Positions 25,204 to 33,109 of a stretch of DNA of 47,458 nt are shown here, piece after piece. Each line of letters begins with the position of its first letter. The stretch's first letter is position 1. Made by a program: the position numbers and the translations under genes. The DNA comes from Ignavibacteriota bacterium. Its GTDB lineage: Bacteria; Bacteroidota; Ignavibacteria; Kapaibacteriales; UBA2268. The DNA lies in contig JAGXGG010000045.1 in NCBI GenBank assembly GCA_024636855.1, positions 1 to 47,458 of the forward strand, in the 5' to 3' direction. The notes beneath the pieces were generated by a model. The model did not search any database. It was given only the letters and a program-made list of their open reading frames with translations, and was not told where the DNA came from.

Positions 25204-27090
25204 TCACTCCTTCACAAATTTTGCTATGTTAGTACCTTGCTCATCCACAATGAAGTAAACTCCAGGGTAGAGAGTAGATACGTTGATTCTACCATCAGCT
25301 ATTTTCAACTCAGTAAGTTTTGTACCTACACTGTTGTAGATAGTTACTAATTTGCATTGCTCAATGTTGATATTCACATAATTAACTACTGGGTTTGGAT
25401 ATAGTTTATAATCATAGGTTGCTAATGGCTCAGTTTTCGTCGTAGTGTCTCCCACTTGTATGCGCCATAATTGTTCACCAATATCAAAATAGTTGGCAAC
25501 GAAATAAAGATAACCATTCAGCTCTCCAACAATAGTCGCTCCAGTTTCAAGTACAAATTTGTTTGGTCTTGTAGCTCCTGATGGCTCTACTCTAGTCAAC
25601 TCATCTGCATTGTCCAACAAAAACATGTAATTTTCTTTTATCTGGTAGCTTGGTATTACTAGGAGATAATCCCCATATTGACCAATATGGGTAAGCCCAT
25701 AATTTTTGAAATTCTTTATAAATGAAAACTCTGCAACTTGTTTTGTACCAACTTCAGAACCATCTGTCATCCATAATTCGTTAGGATTAATCCCATCATA
25801 ATAACTGAAAACAACGTTCCCATCAAAACTATTCTTGAAATTGAAATATACTTTTTCATTGGCTTCATTCATTGTTTTTATTTTGTAAGTACCATCTTTA
25901 GTTCCGTCACTCGTCCAGATAGAAAACACTCCCTCATCTGCATAATCACTGAAGTATAACTTATTACCCATTATAAAGTATTCTTCGAAATATACTGGTT
26001 CATCTGTTAGTTCATTGATTTCGAAAGTCCCGTCTTTAGTTCCGTCACTTATAAAGTTCCCCTTATAATTCACTTGAAATAAGAGCTTATCATTCCAGTT
26101 AACAATATCTTGAAGTGCATCTTCGGTTTCTAATAATAGTACAGTACCTTTGTCTGTTCCATCGGTAACATATAATTCATTATTCCAACCACCAAATAAA
26201 CTGAAATAAACCTTATCTTTAATCTTTGTGAATTTAGTCGGGTAGCCAGCTATATTTTTATCTTGTCCAAGAATTGGTATAGTGCCATCGAGCGTTCCAT
26301 CAGTTATAGAAAGGAATGTATAACCTGTATTTGTGATCGGATCAGAAAATGAGTTGACTATCAGTAATTGTCCAGTTAAATCAATATCTATAATATCTGA
26401 TTGTGCATCATCACCTTGGTAAATTCGAGTGCAACTATTTTTACTCCCATCAGTTGACCAAATCACGGATCTGAATCCTACATTCTGATTAGTTGTGAAT
26501 ACGAATCTATCTCCAGCATTATTAAAGAACCATGGACTAGAACCACCATCAACACCCAAATCCTGTATCATATAAGTACCATTGGGAGTGCCATCTGTCA
26601 CCCAAGGTTCGGAGCCGTGAATTCCATCATCTCCCGAGAAAATAATATTACCGCAATGCTCATGTGACTCTTGTTCATTTAGATAAGGTCCATATCCAAC
26701 ATGGGCAAAAACATTAGCCAGAAGAATTGTACCGCTTTTAGTACCATCTGTAGCCCATAAACTACCTTTACCATTCTCATCTTTTACTGAAAAAACTAAT
26801 TTATCCAGATTTGCCTTGAATATAAATATTTCAGAATTACCGTTGGGGGTGCAATCTTTGAGCATATAAGTACCAATAGGAGTTCCGTCACTTACCCATA
26901 GCTCACTGCCATGAGTATCATCAGCACCCCAAAAATAAATTTTATCTTTAAATATATACTTCTGATCATGATAATTATTGAAATTACCTTTTATAAAAAC
27001 TTTTTCCGAGACGAGTTCCGGCTCTATTTCTTTAACTTGTCCAAAAATACTAAATGGAATTAATATCAATAGTATTATTAACTTTTTCAT
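25204..27090 (-). CDS. ELWxxDGT-repeat T9SS cargo protein (array member 5, diverged tail)
   Basis: A 628-residue secreted protein with signal peptide MKKLIILLILIPFSIFG and about eleven units (e.g. SELWVSDGTPIGTYMLKD, FSIWTSDGTKDGTYKIKT). Its sorting domain differs from the other five: YKLYPNPVVNYVNINIEQCK and VSTLYPGVYFIVDEQG, rejoining the common sequence only in the last residues, TNIAKFVKE. Thus only about the last 15 codons are shared with sister tails. The N-terminal domain also departs from the group (no GHNG...LELWVF block). The start is 4 bp after member 4's stop, with the SD lying in member 4's terminal codons. It is predicted to be a type IX-exported surface protein; its role is unknown. 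Confidence 0.88.
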   Translation of the reverse strand: MKKLIILLILIPFSIFGQVKEIEPELVSEKVFIKGNFNNYHDQKYIFKDKIYFWGADDTHGSELWVSDGTPIGTYMLKDCTPNGNSEIFIFKANLDKLVFSVKDENGKGSLWATDGTKSGTILLANVFAHVGYGPYLNEQESHEHCGNIIFSGDDGIHGSEPWVTDGTPNGTYMIQDLGVDGGSSPWFFNNAGDRFVFTTNQNVGFRSVIWSTDGSKNSCTRIYQGDDAQSDIIDIDLTGQLLIVNSFSDPITNTGYTFLSITDGTLDGTIPILGQDKNIAGYPTKFTKIKDKVYFSLFGGWNNELYVTDGTDKGTVLLLETEDALQDIVNWNDKLLFQVNYKGNFISDGTKDGTFEINELTDEPVYFEEYFIMGNKLYFSDYADEGVFSIWTSDGTKDGTYKIKTMNEANEKVYFNFKNSFDGNVVFSYYDGINPNELWMTDGSEVGTKQVAEFSFIKNFKNYGLTHIGQYGDYLLVIPSYQIKENYMFLLDNADELTRVEPSGATRPNKFVLETGATIVGELNGYLYFVANYFDIGEQLWRIQVGDTTTKTEPLATYDYKLYPNPVVNYVNINIEQCKLVTIYNSVGTKLTELKIADGRINVSTLYPGVYFIVDEQGTNIAKFVKE

Positions 27091-27094
27091 TTCC

Positions 27095-27334
27095 TCACTC
27101 CTTCACAAATTTTGCGATATTAATTCCCAGTTCATCAACTACGAAGTAGACGCCGGAGTGTAGTTCTGCCACGTTCAGCTTGCCGTTATCTACTATGCCG
27201 TAGTCTTTTACCTTTGCGCCTGTACTGTTTATTATACTTAGCTGCATTGGCGTGCTTAGCTCTAGCTGTATGTAGTCCTTCGCTGGGTTTGGATAAACTG
27301 TCAATAGTCCTGGTTGTGGTGTATCTTCGACGGA
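27095..27334 (-). repeat. conserved 240-bp T9SS-tail repeat, copy in member 4
   Basis: This copy is nearly identical over long stretches to the copy at 30982-31221, including a shared run encoding KVKDYGIVDNGKLNVAEL, although the bodies of the two genes are clearly diverged. Confidence 0.75.
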
Positions 27335-29005
27335 GGTCTTGGAGTCACTTAAGCGGTATAGTTGGTGTCCTTTTCCATAGTAATCGGCGAAGAAAAACAC
27401 ATTACCTCTTAGTTGTACCATAAATTTCTTGTAGTATATCTGTTTTTTATTAGTGGCATCTAATGGCTCTATGATCGCACTGCCTGCTTTAGTCATATCA
27501 CTCCTCCAAAGTCTAGGATTGACCTCTCGGTTTTTACTCTCAACAAAATACCCGACACCGTTAATTATTTCACTGTCACCAATCTCTTCTGTAAATCCAT
27601 TTAAACTTTCGTCTAGGTTGAAAGTTCCTTCTTCTGTGCCGTCTGACATCCAAATAGAGTAAATATCTTCTTGTTTTCTAGTGCTAAATATCGCACTTCC
27701 ATATAGAAGAATATCAGAAAACGCAATCACAGATGAGTTCTTTCCGGGTTCTATATCTTTTACCATATAAACTGAGTCTTTGATTAAGTCTGCTACCCAT
27801 AGCTCTTGTCCAGTTTCTGAAATATCATTTGCAAAATAGAACTTTTCATTATCAAGTAAGTAGTCATCATAATCTCTGACGTTATACTTTACAGTTGGAT
27901 TAACTACCCTAGTGTTTGTAGTGGTTCCATCTGACACATATACTTTATTACGGCCAAATTCATCTTCAGCCAAAAGAGTAAGTTTATCCGGCTTTTCGGA
28001 AGAATTTTGTAAATACTCTGGGTCAGAGTCACCATCTGGGTTTATATCTTTTAGCATATAAGTACCTTCGTCTGTACCATCGGTTACCCATGGTTCATTT
28101 CCAGAATTATTTTCTGACCCACAGAAATATAGTTTATCATTATAAACAATGTGACAATCACCACTAACAACGAACGATTCTTTATTTTTAACCAATTGTT
28201 TAGTGCCTTCTTTGGTTCCATCTGTAACCCACAATTGAATATCAGAAAACAATTCTTTTGAGTAAGGAAAAAATAATTTGTCCCCGATTATTACATCAAA
28301 AAATCTACCATTCAGTCCTATGGATCCTCTATCTGCAATTTTCATTGTCCCTTCGGTTCTACCATCAGTTGACCATAGCTCTGATTCTGAAAATCCACCT
28401 CTACCTTGAAAAAAGAAAGTAAGCTTTTCACCTAATAGTTGAAATCTATAAGGCTGATTCGAAAAATTTTTTTCAAATACATATATAACTTTAGTTCCTT
28501 CGGTTGTACCATCAGTTGACCATAGAGCAAGGTCAGAGAGAGTTTCAACTGGTTCAATGTAATAAACCCTATCTTTAAATTTTTTAATATTCTGAAAGTA
28601 TCGAGATGTTAATCCATTTGTACCACCTCTGAAATTTAATGTTCGTTTTATTAAAGTTGTCCCTTCTTCAGTTCCATCAGTTCTCCAAATCCCACTGCTT
28701 GTATCATCTTCGGCAGAGAATAATATAAAATCATCCATTTCAGTATTGATTATCATTGGATTCGAATCACCATTAGGGTTTATATCTTTTAGCATGTGCA
28801 TATCATCTGTCCTCCCATTGAACACCCATAACTCTCTACCATGAATGCCATCATCACAGCTAACATAAGCCAATCCATTATGAGTAACAAAATTATAATC
28901 GCCTTTATTACCATCAAATTTAAAATCATGATACAACTGGGGTTCCAAAGATTGAAGAGATATTACAGATAATATCATTATTGATAATGTTAATAGGTAT
29001 TTCAT
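27095..29005 (-). CDS. ELWxxDGT-repeat T9SS cargo protein (array member 4)
   Basis: A 636-residue secreted protein starting MKYLLTLSIMILSVISLQS, with its own AAAGGA SD 3 nt upstream because a 72-bp gap separates it from member 3. It has eleven units, among them GIWRTDGTEEGTTLIK, QLWVTDGTKEGTKQLVK and EPWVTDGTDEGTYMLKD. Two units are followed by an Asp/Asn-rich loop (DINPNGDSNP, DINPDGDSDP) that may bind calcium. It carries the standard 79-residue tail, here SVEDTPQPGLLTVYPNPAKD to GINIAKFVKE. It is intact and probably exported by T9SS to the cell surface. The gap upstream of it contains the 12-nt palindrome 29065-29076. Confidence 0.9.
   Translation of the reverse strand: MKYLLTLSIMILSVISLQSLEPQLYHDFKFDGNKGDYNFVTHNGLAYVSCDDGIHGRELWVFNGRTDDMHMLKDINPNGDSNPMIINTEMDDFILFSAEDDTSSGIWRTDGTEEGTTLIKRTLNFRGGTNGLTSRYFQNIKKFKDRVYYIEPVETLSDLALWSTDGTTEGTKVIYVFEKNFSNQPYRFQLLGEKLTFFFQGRGGFSESELWSTDGRTEGTMKIADRGSIGLNGRFFDVIIGDKLFFPYSKELFSDIQLWVTDGTKEGTKQLVKNKESFVVSGDCHIVYNDKLYFCGSENNSGNEPWVTDGTDEGTYMLKDINPDGDSDPEYLQNSSEKPDKLTLLAEDEFGRNKVYVSDGTTTNTRVVNPTVKYNVRDYDDYLLDNEKFYFANDISETGQELWVADLIKDSVYMVKDIEPGKNSSVIAFSDILLYGSAIFSTRKQEDIYSIWMSDGTEEGTFNLDESLNGFTEEIGDSEIINGVGYFVESKNREVNPRLWRSDMTKAGSAIIEPLDATNKKQIYYKKFMVQLRGNVFFFADYYGKGHQLYRLSDSKTSVEDTPQPGLLTVYPNPAKDYIQLELSTPMQLSIINSTGAKVKDYGIVDNGKLNVAELHSGVYFVVDELGINIAKFVKE
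27098..27103 (-). promoter_or_regulatory. SD inside the terminal codons of member 4
   Basis: AAGGAG (Lys-Glu codons) precedes TGA and then the ATG of member 5 at 27090, with 7 nt between SD and ATG. Confidence 0.6.
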
Positions 29006-29064
29006 AATCCTTTTCTCTTGATTAAAAATAATTCAACGGTTATTGTTTTATAAAGTTACTTTGC

Positions 29065-29076
29065 GGCACTAGTGCC
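29065..29076. repeat. 12-nt perfect palindrome between array members 3 and 4
   Basis: GGCACTAGTGCC lies 1 nt after the stop of member 3 in the only junction (72 bp) with a long gap between two ELWxxDGT genes. No T-run follows, so termination is doubtful; it could be an mRNA processing or protein-binding site. Confidence 0.45.
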
Positions 29077-29077
29077 C

Positions 29078-29317
29078 TCACTCCTTCAAGAATTTTGCTA
29101 TATTATTTCCCAGCTCATCAACTACGAAGTACACGCCGGAGTGTAGCTCTGCTACATTCAACTTACCGCCTGCTACCATTCCATAATCTTTTACCTTTGC
29201 GCCAGTGCTGTTGATTATGCTCAGCTGCATCGGCTTACTAAGCTCTAATTGAATATAGTCCTTCGCTGGGTTGGGATAAACCGTCATTAGTTCTGGTTGT
29301 GGTGTATCTTCGACTGA
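29078..29317 (-). repeat. conserved 240-bp T9SS-tail repeat, copy in member 3
   Basis: This is the same 79-codon module as in members 1, 2, 4 and 6, with the local variant KFLKE at the end. The similarity extends upstream into the shared QQLYRIPNTISS. Confidence 0.75.
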
Positions 29318-30976
29318 ACTGATAGTGTTCGGGATTCGGTAGAGTTGTTGCCCTTCGCCGTAGTAGTCTGCGAAGAAGTAGATGTTATTAAAGAGCTCTA
29401 TCTGAAAAAACTGAATTGGGTTGACATGATAACTGCTTGTTTGATTTTTTGGCATTATAATACTAGTTCCTTGCTTAGTCATGTTTGTTTGCCACATTCT
29501 CACAGTATCAGCTACACTCTCTTCAGCAAATAATAACATATTATTATACTGATTCGTGTAAAAAGACATATGTGTTAAATCATTCAACCCTGGGTTAAGT
29601 TTAAAAGTTCCATTCTCAGTGCCATCACTTATCCAAGTTGAAGCTACTCCGTTTTCATCATCAACATAGAAAAGAACTTTTCCTTCTATGATAATAGAAG
29701 AGAACCACAATCCTGAACCTTTAGTACCATCAACTATGTCTTTGACTAAATGAGTTCCTTGCTCTGTCCCATCTGATACCCATAGTTCATCGCCGTGCTC
29801 ATCATCTGTAGCTACAAAGAAGGTCTTTAAACCACTTTGAGCTGACATCCGAACGTTTATATTTTTTAAGGATTCTGCAATTTTCTTTGTATTTTTATCC
29901 GTTCCGTTAGATATCCAAAGGCTGTAATTACCTTCCTCTACTAAACTAAAATAAAGGTTCTGTTCTTCTGTTCCTTTATTTGACATCAAACTTAATTCAG
30001 AGTTAGGGTCTAAAGATATTGTATTAACTTGTCTTGTTCCATCAAGGCTGCCATCACTAACGAATAACCCCAATTCACCACTAGTAAATCTACCCGAGAA
30101 ATATAACTTACCTCCTAACAAAGAAGCAGGACTCAGGTTCAATTTTAATCCATCTGAATTATTTATCAATTGGATAGTACCCTCAATAGAACCATTGGTT
30201 GACCAAAGTACATTTTTCTGATTAGAAGTATCTATTATAAAAATATGTTCATGTACATCTTTAGAATAAAAAAAGCTGTTTGGAACTATAGTGGCGAAGT
30301 CGAGTAATTTAATTGTATTCTCCTTTGTTCCATCGGTTGACCATATATCTGGAGTATCATTGAGTCCATTAAAAACCTGAAAATATAATTTATCTTTTAG
30401 TAGTTGTAGATTATAGGGTCTAGAAGATTTATCTGTATATATATCTTTAATTAGTACCGTACCTTCGGGAGTTCCATCCGTTTTCCATAACTCTTCATCA
30501 AACATTTTTGGCTCACTAGCAGAGAAATACACTTCATTATTATATTTTATAAATTGTTTGTCACTCTCTTTAAGTACTCCATTCCAATTTGCTATTTCAA
30601 ATTGGAGTTCTTTTAATTTGACAGTTCCTTCGGGAGTTCCGTCAGTGGACCAAAGCGCAGTCCCATTTTCATCTTTTGCGATAAATAATAATTGATGGTC
30701 TAATTCATTACTTACGATTAATGGGTCAGAATCCCCATTAGGATTTATATCTTTAACCATTCGCATACTATTCATATTACGGTTGAACACCCAAAGCTCT
30801 AAGCCATGAACTCTATCATCAGCACTCACATAAACTTTTCCATTATGCCCCATAAAGTTTTTGCTTAAAGTATATTCGAAGTTTATGTCACTATGTAACT
30901 CCGGCTCTATCACATTAGTTTGACCATACATATAGAATGGAATTAATATCAATATTATTCTTATTAAGTTTTTCAT
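29078..30976 (-). CDS. ELWxxDGT-repeat T9SS cargo protein (array member 3)
   Basis: A 632-residue secreted protein. The ATG at 30974-30976 is preferred to a GTG 9 nt upstream because it starts the signal peptide MKNLIRIILILIPFYMYGQ and sits 8 nt from AAGGAG. It has eleven units (TALWSTDGTPEGTVKLK, EELWKTDGTPEGTVLIKD, DELWVSDGTEQGTHLVKD). It is closest to member 1: both share the order and wording of several units (WSTDGT.ENTI.LLDFA, NQKNV.WST). It carries the standard sorting tail ending NNIAKFLKE, with Leu for the usual Val. It is probably exported by T9SS. Confidence 0.9.
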   Translation of the reverse strand: MKNLIRIILILIPFYMYGQTNVIEPELHSDINFEYTLSKNFMGHNGKVYVSADDRVHGLELWVFNRNMNSMRMVKDINPNGDSDPLIVSNELDHQLLFIAKDENGTALWSTDGTPEGTVKLKELQFEIANWNGVLKESDKQFIKYNNEVYFSASEPKMFDEELWKTDGTPEGTVLIKDIYTDKSSRPYNLQLLKDKLYFQVFNGLNDTPDIWSTDGTKENTIKLLDFATIVPNSFFYSKDVHEHIFIIDTSNQKNVLWSTNGSIEGTIQLINNSDGLKLNLSPASLLGGKLYFSGRFTSGELGLFVSDGSLDGTRQVNTISLDPNSELSLMSNKGTEEQNLYFSLVEEGNYSLWISNGTDKNTKKIAESLKNINVRMSAQSGLKTFFVATDDEHGDELWVSDGTEQGTHLVKDIVDGTKGSGLWFSSIIIEGKVLFYVDDENGVASTWISDGTENGTFKLNPGLNDLTHMSFYTNQYNNMLLFAEESVADTVRMWQTNMTKQGTSIIMPKNQTSSYHVNPIQFFQIELFNNIYFFADYYGEGQQLYRIPNTISSVEDTPQPELMTVYPNPAKDYIQLELSKPMQLSIINSTGAKVKDYGMVAGGKLNVAELHSGVYFVVDELGNNIAKFLKE

Positions 30977-30981
30977 TTTCC

Positions 30982-31221
30982 TCACTCCTTTACGAATTTT
31001 GCTATGTTTTTATCTAGTTCATCTACTACGAAGTACACGCCGGAGCTTAGCTCTGCCACGTTCAGCTTGCCGTTATCTACTATGCCGTAGTCCTTTACCT
31101 TTGCGCCAGTGCTGTTGATTATACTCAGCTGCATAGGTTTTTCTAGCTCTAGCTGAATGAAATCCTTCGCGGGGTTGGGATAAACTGTCATTAGTTCTGG
31201 TTGTGGGTTTTCTTCGACTGA
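30982..31221 (-). repeat. conserved 240-bp T9SS-tail repeat, copy in member 2
   Basis: This copy shares long identical DNA stretches with the one at 27095-27334. Variants include EENPQ for EDTPQ and an AAA-TTC-GTA ending. Confidence 0.75.
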
Positions 31222-32865
31222 ACTGATAGTGTTCGGGATGCGGTAGAGTTTTCGCCCTTCGCCGTAGTAATCTGCGAAGAAGTAGATATTATCTTTGTAT
31301 TCGATTTGAAAAGAAAAATATTCATCTACATGAACATCATTTTTTTGGTCTTTGGGCATTATTTTATAAGTGCCTTCTTCTGTCATATCAGTTCGCCACA
31401 ATCTAAAAGTATTATCATTACCCATTTCTCTAAAGTAAAGTATATCATTTATTACATTTTCATGATAAAACATTCTATATAAGTTTCTCAGTTCAAAGTT
31501 CAATATATAAGTACCTGCTTCTGTACCATCAGTAATCCAGATTGATTTTACACCTTTGTCATTCTCATATAAAAATAGAACCTTATCGCTGACAACTTTG
31601 TCACTGAACTCGATTCGTGCTCTATCATTACCGACAGAAAGGTTCTTTACAAATTTTGTGCCTTCCGCGGTACCATCAGAGACCCAAAGATCTTCTCCTT
31701 TAACTTCATCGAAAGTAACAAAAAACAATTTATCTGAATTATCACTTTCGACAGAATTTGATGATATATAGTTTATTTCATTAGGTGAAATCTTAACTGT
31801 ACCTTTTTCTGTGCCATCGGTTACCCATAGACCATTATTTCTGTATAATCGAAAGAAGAGTTTTTGTCCACTCCCATTATTATTTGATAAAAAACCCAAC
31901 CCGTCATCTTGAGAGTCTTCGAAGAATTTTAACTCCTTTGTACCCTCATAAGTTCCATCGGTTACAAGTAACCCTTTATTATAATCCTTGGTAGTACCTT
32001 GCATATACATTTTATTTCCATTAAATCTGTAAGTTGGATAGCTTACATTGTAATCATTAAATTTATTAGTTAAGGGTGAAGTGCTTTCAATAGTTCCATC
32101 CGTTGACCACAGTACTTCAGTGTCTCCTAGACTTTCTATAAAGAAGTCATAAGAAGAGTTCCAACCTCTCAAATCATTAGAACTAAATTCTGGTCTATTA
32201 GTTATTTTTATCGTATTTTCTTCTGTGCCATCGGTTGACCATATATCCGACGGTCCCCTATTTGTATAAAACAAGAGTTTTCCATTTCTTATGTGAAAAC
32301 TAGAAGGTAATGATGATCCATTTGGATTCAAATCTTTAACTAGTACCGTACCTTTAGAAGTACCATCAGTTTTCCATAATTCATAATCTACATCTTCAAC
32401 CCCAGAGGCATAAAAATAAAACTCATCTTTATAGACCCTGTTCAGACTCCAGTAATTTCTTTCAACCGCCGAATGAGAATGTATTGGGTAAAAGTAATGC
32501 AATAATTTTGTTCCACTATCAGTACCGTCTGTTAACCATAGCCCCTTGCCCTTTTCGTCTATTGCGTAAAACAATAATCCAGCATTTAGTGTATTATTAA
32601 TAACAATTGGCCTCGAATCTCCATTTGGATTTATATCTTTTACCATTCTTAAACTATTGTACGTTTCATCAAAAACCCAGAGTTCCAAGCCATGCACTCC
32701 ATCATCGGCTATAGTATAGACTAGACCATTATGCTCAATAAAATCGTAAGTCGAATCACGTTTAGCAAACGTTATGTCACTGTGTCGTTCGGGTTCTAAG
32801 ATTTTCGCCTGTACAAACGAACTAAATAGTATTAGTAATAATAGTATTTTTATTAAGTTTTTCAT
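30982..32865 (-). CDS. ELWxxDGT-repeat T9SS cargo protein (array member 2)
   Basis: A 627-residue secreted protein with signal peptide MKNLIKILLLLILFSSFVQA. It has eleven units, such as KGLWLTDGTDSGTKLLHY, YELWKTDGTSKGTVLVKD and EDLWVSDGTAEGTKFVKN. Asp/Asn/Gly loops follow the first and third (DINPNGDSRP, DLNPNGSSLP). The terminal module reads SVEENPQPELMTVYPNPAKD to KNIAKFVKE. The start is 4 bp after member 1's stop, so translation is almost certainly coupled. Predicted type IX export to the surface; no enzymatic residues are recognised. Confidence 0.9.
   Translation of the reverse strand: MKNLIKILLLLILFSSFVQAKILEPERHSDITFAKRDSTYDFIEHNGLVYTIADDGVHGLELWVFDETYNSLRMVKDINPNGDSRPIVINNTLNAGLLFYAIDEKGKGLWLTDGTDSGTKLLHYFYPIHSHSAVERNYWSLNRVYKDEFYFYASGVEDVDYELWKTDGTSKGTVLVKDLNPNGSSLPSSFHIRNGKLLFYTNRGPSDIWSTDGTEENTIKITNRPEFSSNDLRGWNSSYDFFIESLGDTEVLWSTDGTIESTSPLTNKFNDYNVSYPTYRFNGNKMYMQGTTKDYNKGLLVTDGTYEGTKELKFFEDSQDDGLGFLSNNNGSGQKLFFRLYRNNGLWVTDGTEKGTVKISPNEINYISSNSVESDNSDKLFFVTFDEVKGEDLWVSDGTAEGTKFVKNLSVGNDRARIEFSDKVVSDKVLFLYENDKGVKSIWITDGTEAGTYILNFELRNLYRMFYHENVINDILYFREMGNDNTFRLWRTDMTEEGTYKIMPKDQKNDVHVDEYFSFQIEYKDNIYFFADYYGEGRKLYRIPNTISSVEENPQPELMTVYPNPAKDFIQLELEKPMQLSIINSTGAKVKDYGIVDNGKLNVAELSSGVYFVVDELDKNIAKFVKE
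30985..30990 (-). promoter_or_regulatory. SD inside the terminal codons of member 2
   Basis: AAGGAG precedes TGA and the ATG of member 3 at 30976, with 8 nt between SD and ATG. Confidence 0.6.
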
Positions 32866-32869
32866 GTCC

Positions 32870-33109
32870 TCACTCCTTCACGAATTTTGCTATGTTATTG
32901 CCCTGCTCATTCACTACGAAGTACACACCAGAGTGTAACTCTGCTACGTTCAGTTTTCCGTTCTTTACTAAGCCAAAGTCTCTTACTTTAGCACCAACGC
33001 TGTTGACTATGCTTAGCTGCATTGGCTTGCTAAGCTCTAACTGAATGAAGTCCTTCGCTGGGTTTGGATAAACTGTCATTAGTTCTGGTTGTTCACTTTC
33101 CTCTACTGA
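32870..33109 (-). repeat. conserved 240-bp T9SS-tail repeat, copy in member 1
   Basis: This copy encodes SVEESEQPELMTVYPNPAKD to NNIAKFVKE. It is slightly more diverged than the copies in members 2 and 4 (KVRDFGLVKN in the middle). Confidence 0.75.

Noticed and set aside
21541-33109. The 240-bp tail repeats as copies of a mobile element
   Set aside because: Every copy is an in-frame 3' end of a gene with no terminal inverted repeats or target duplications; gene duplication and conversion explain them.
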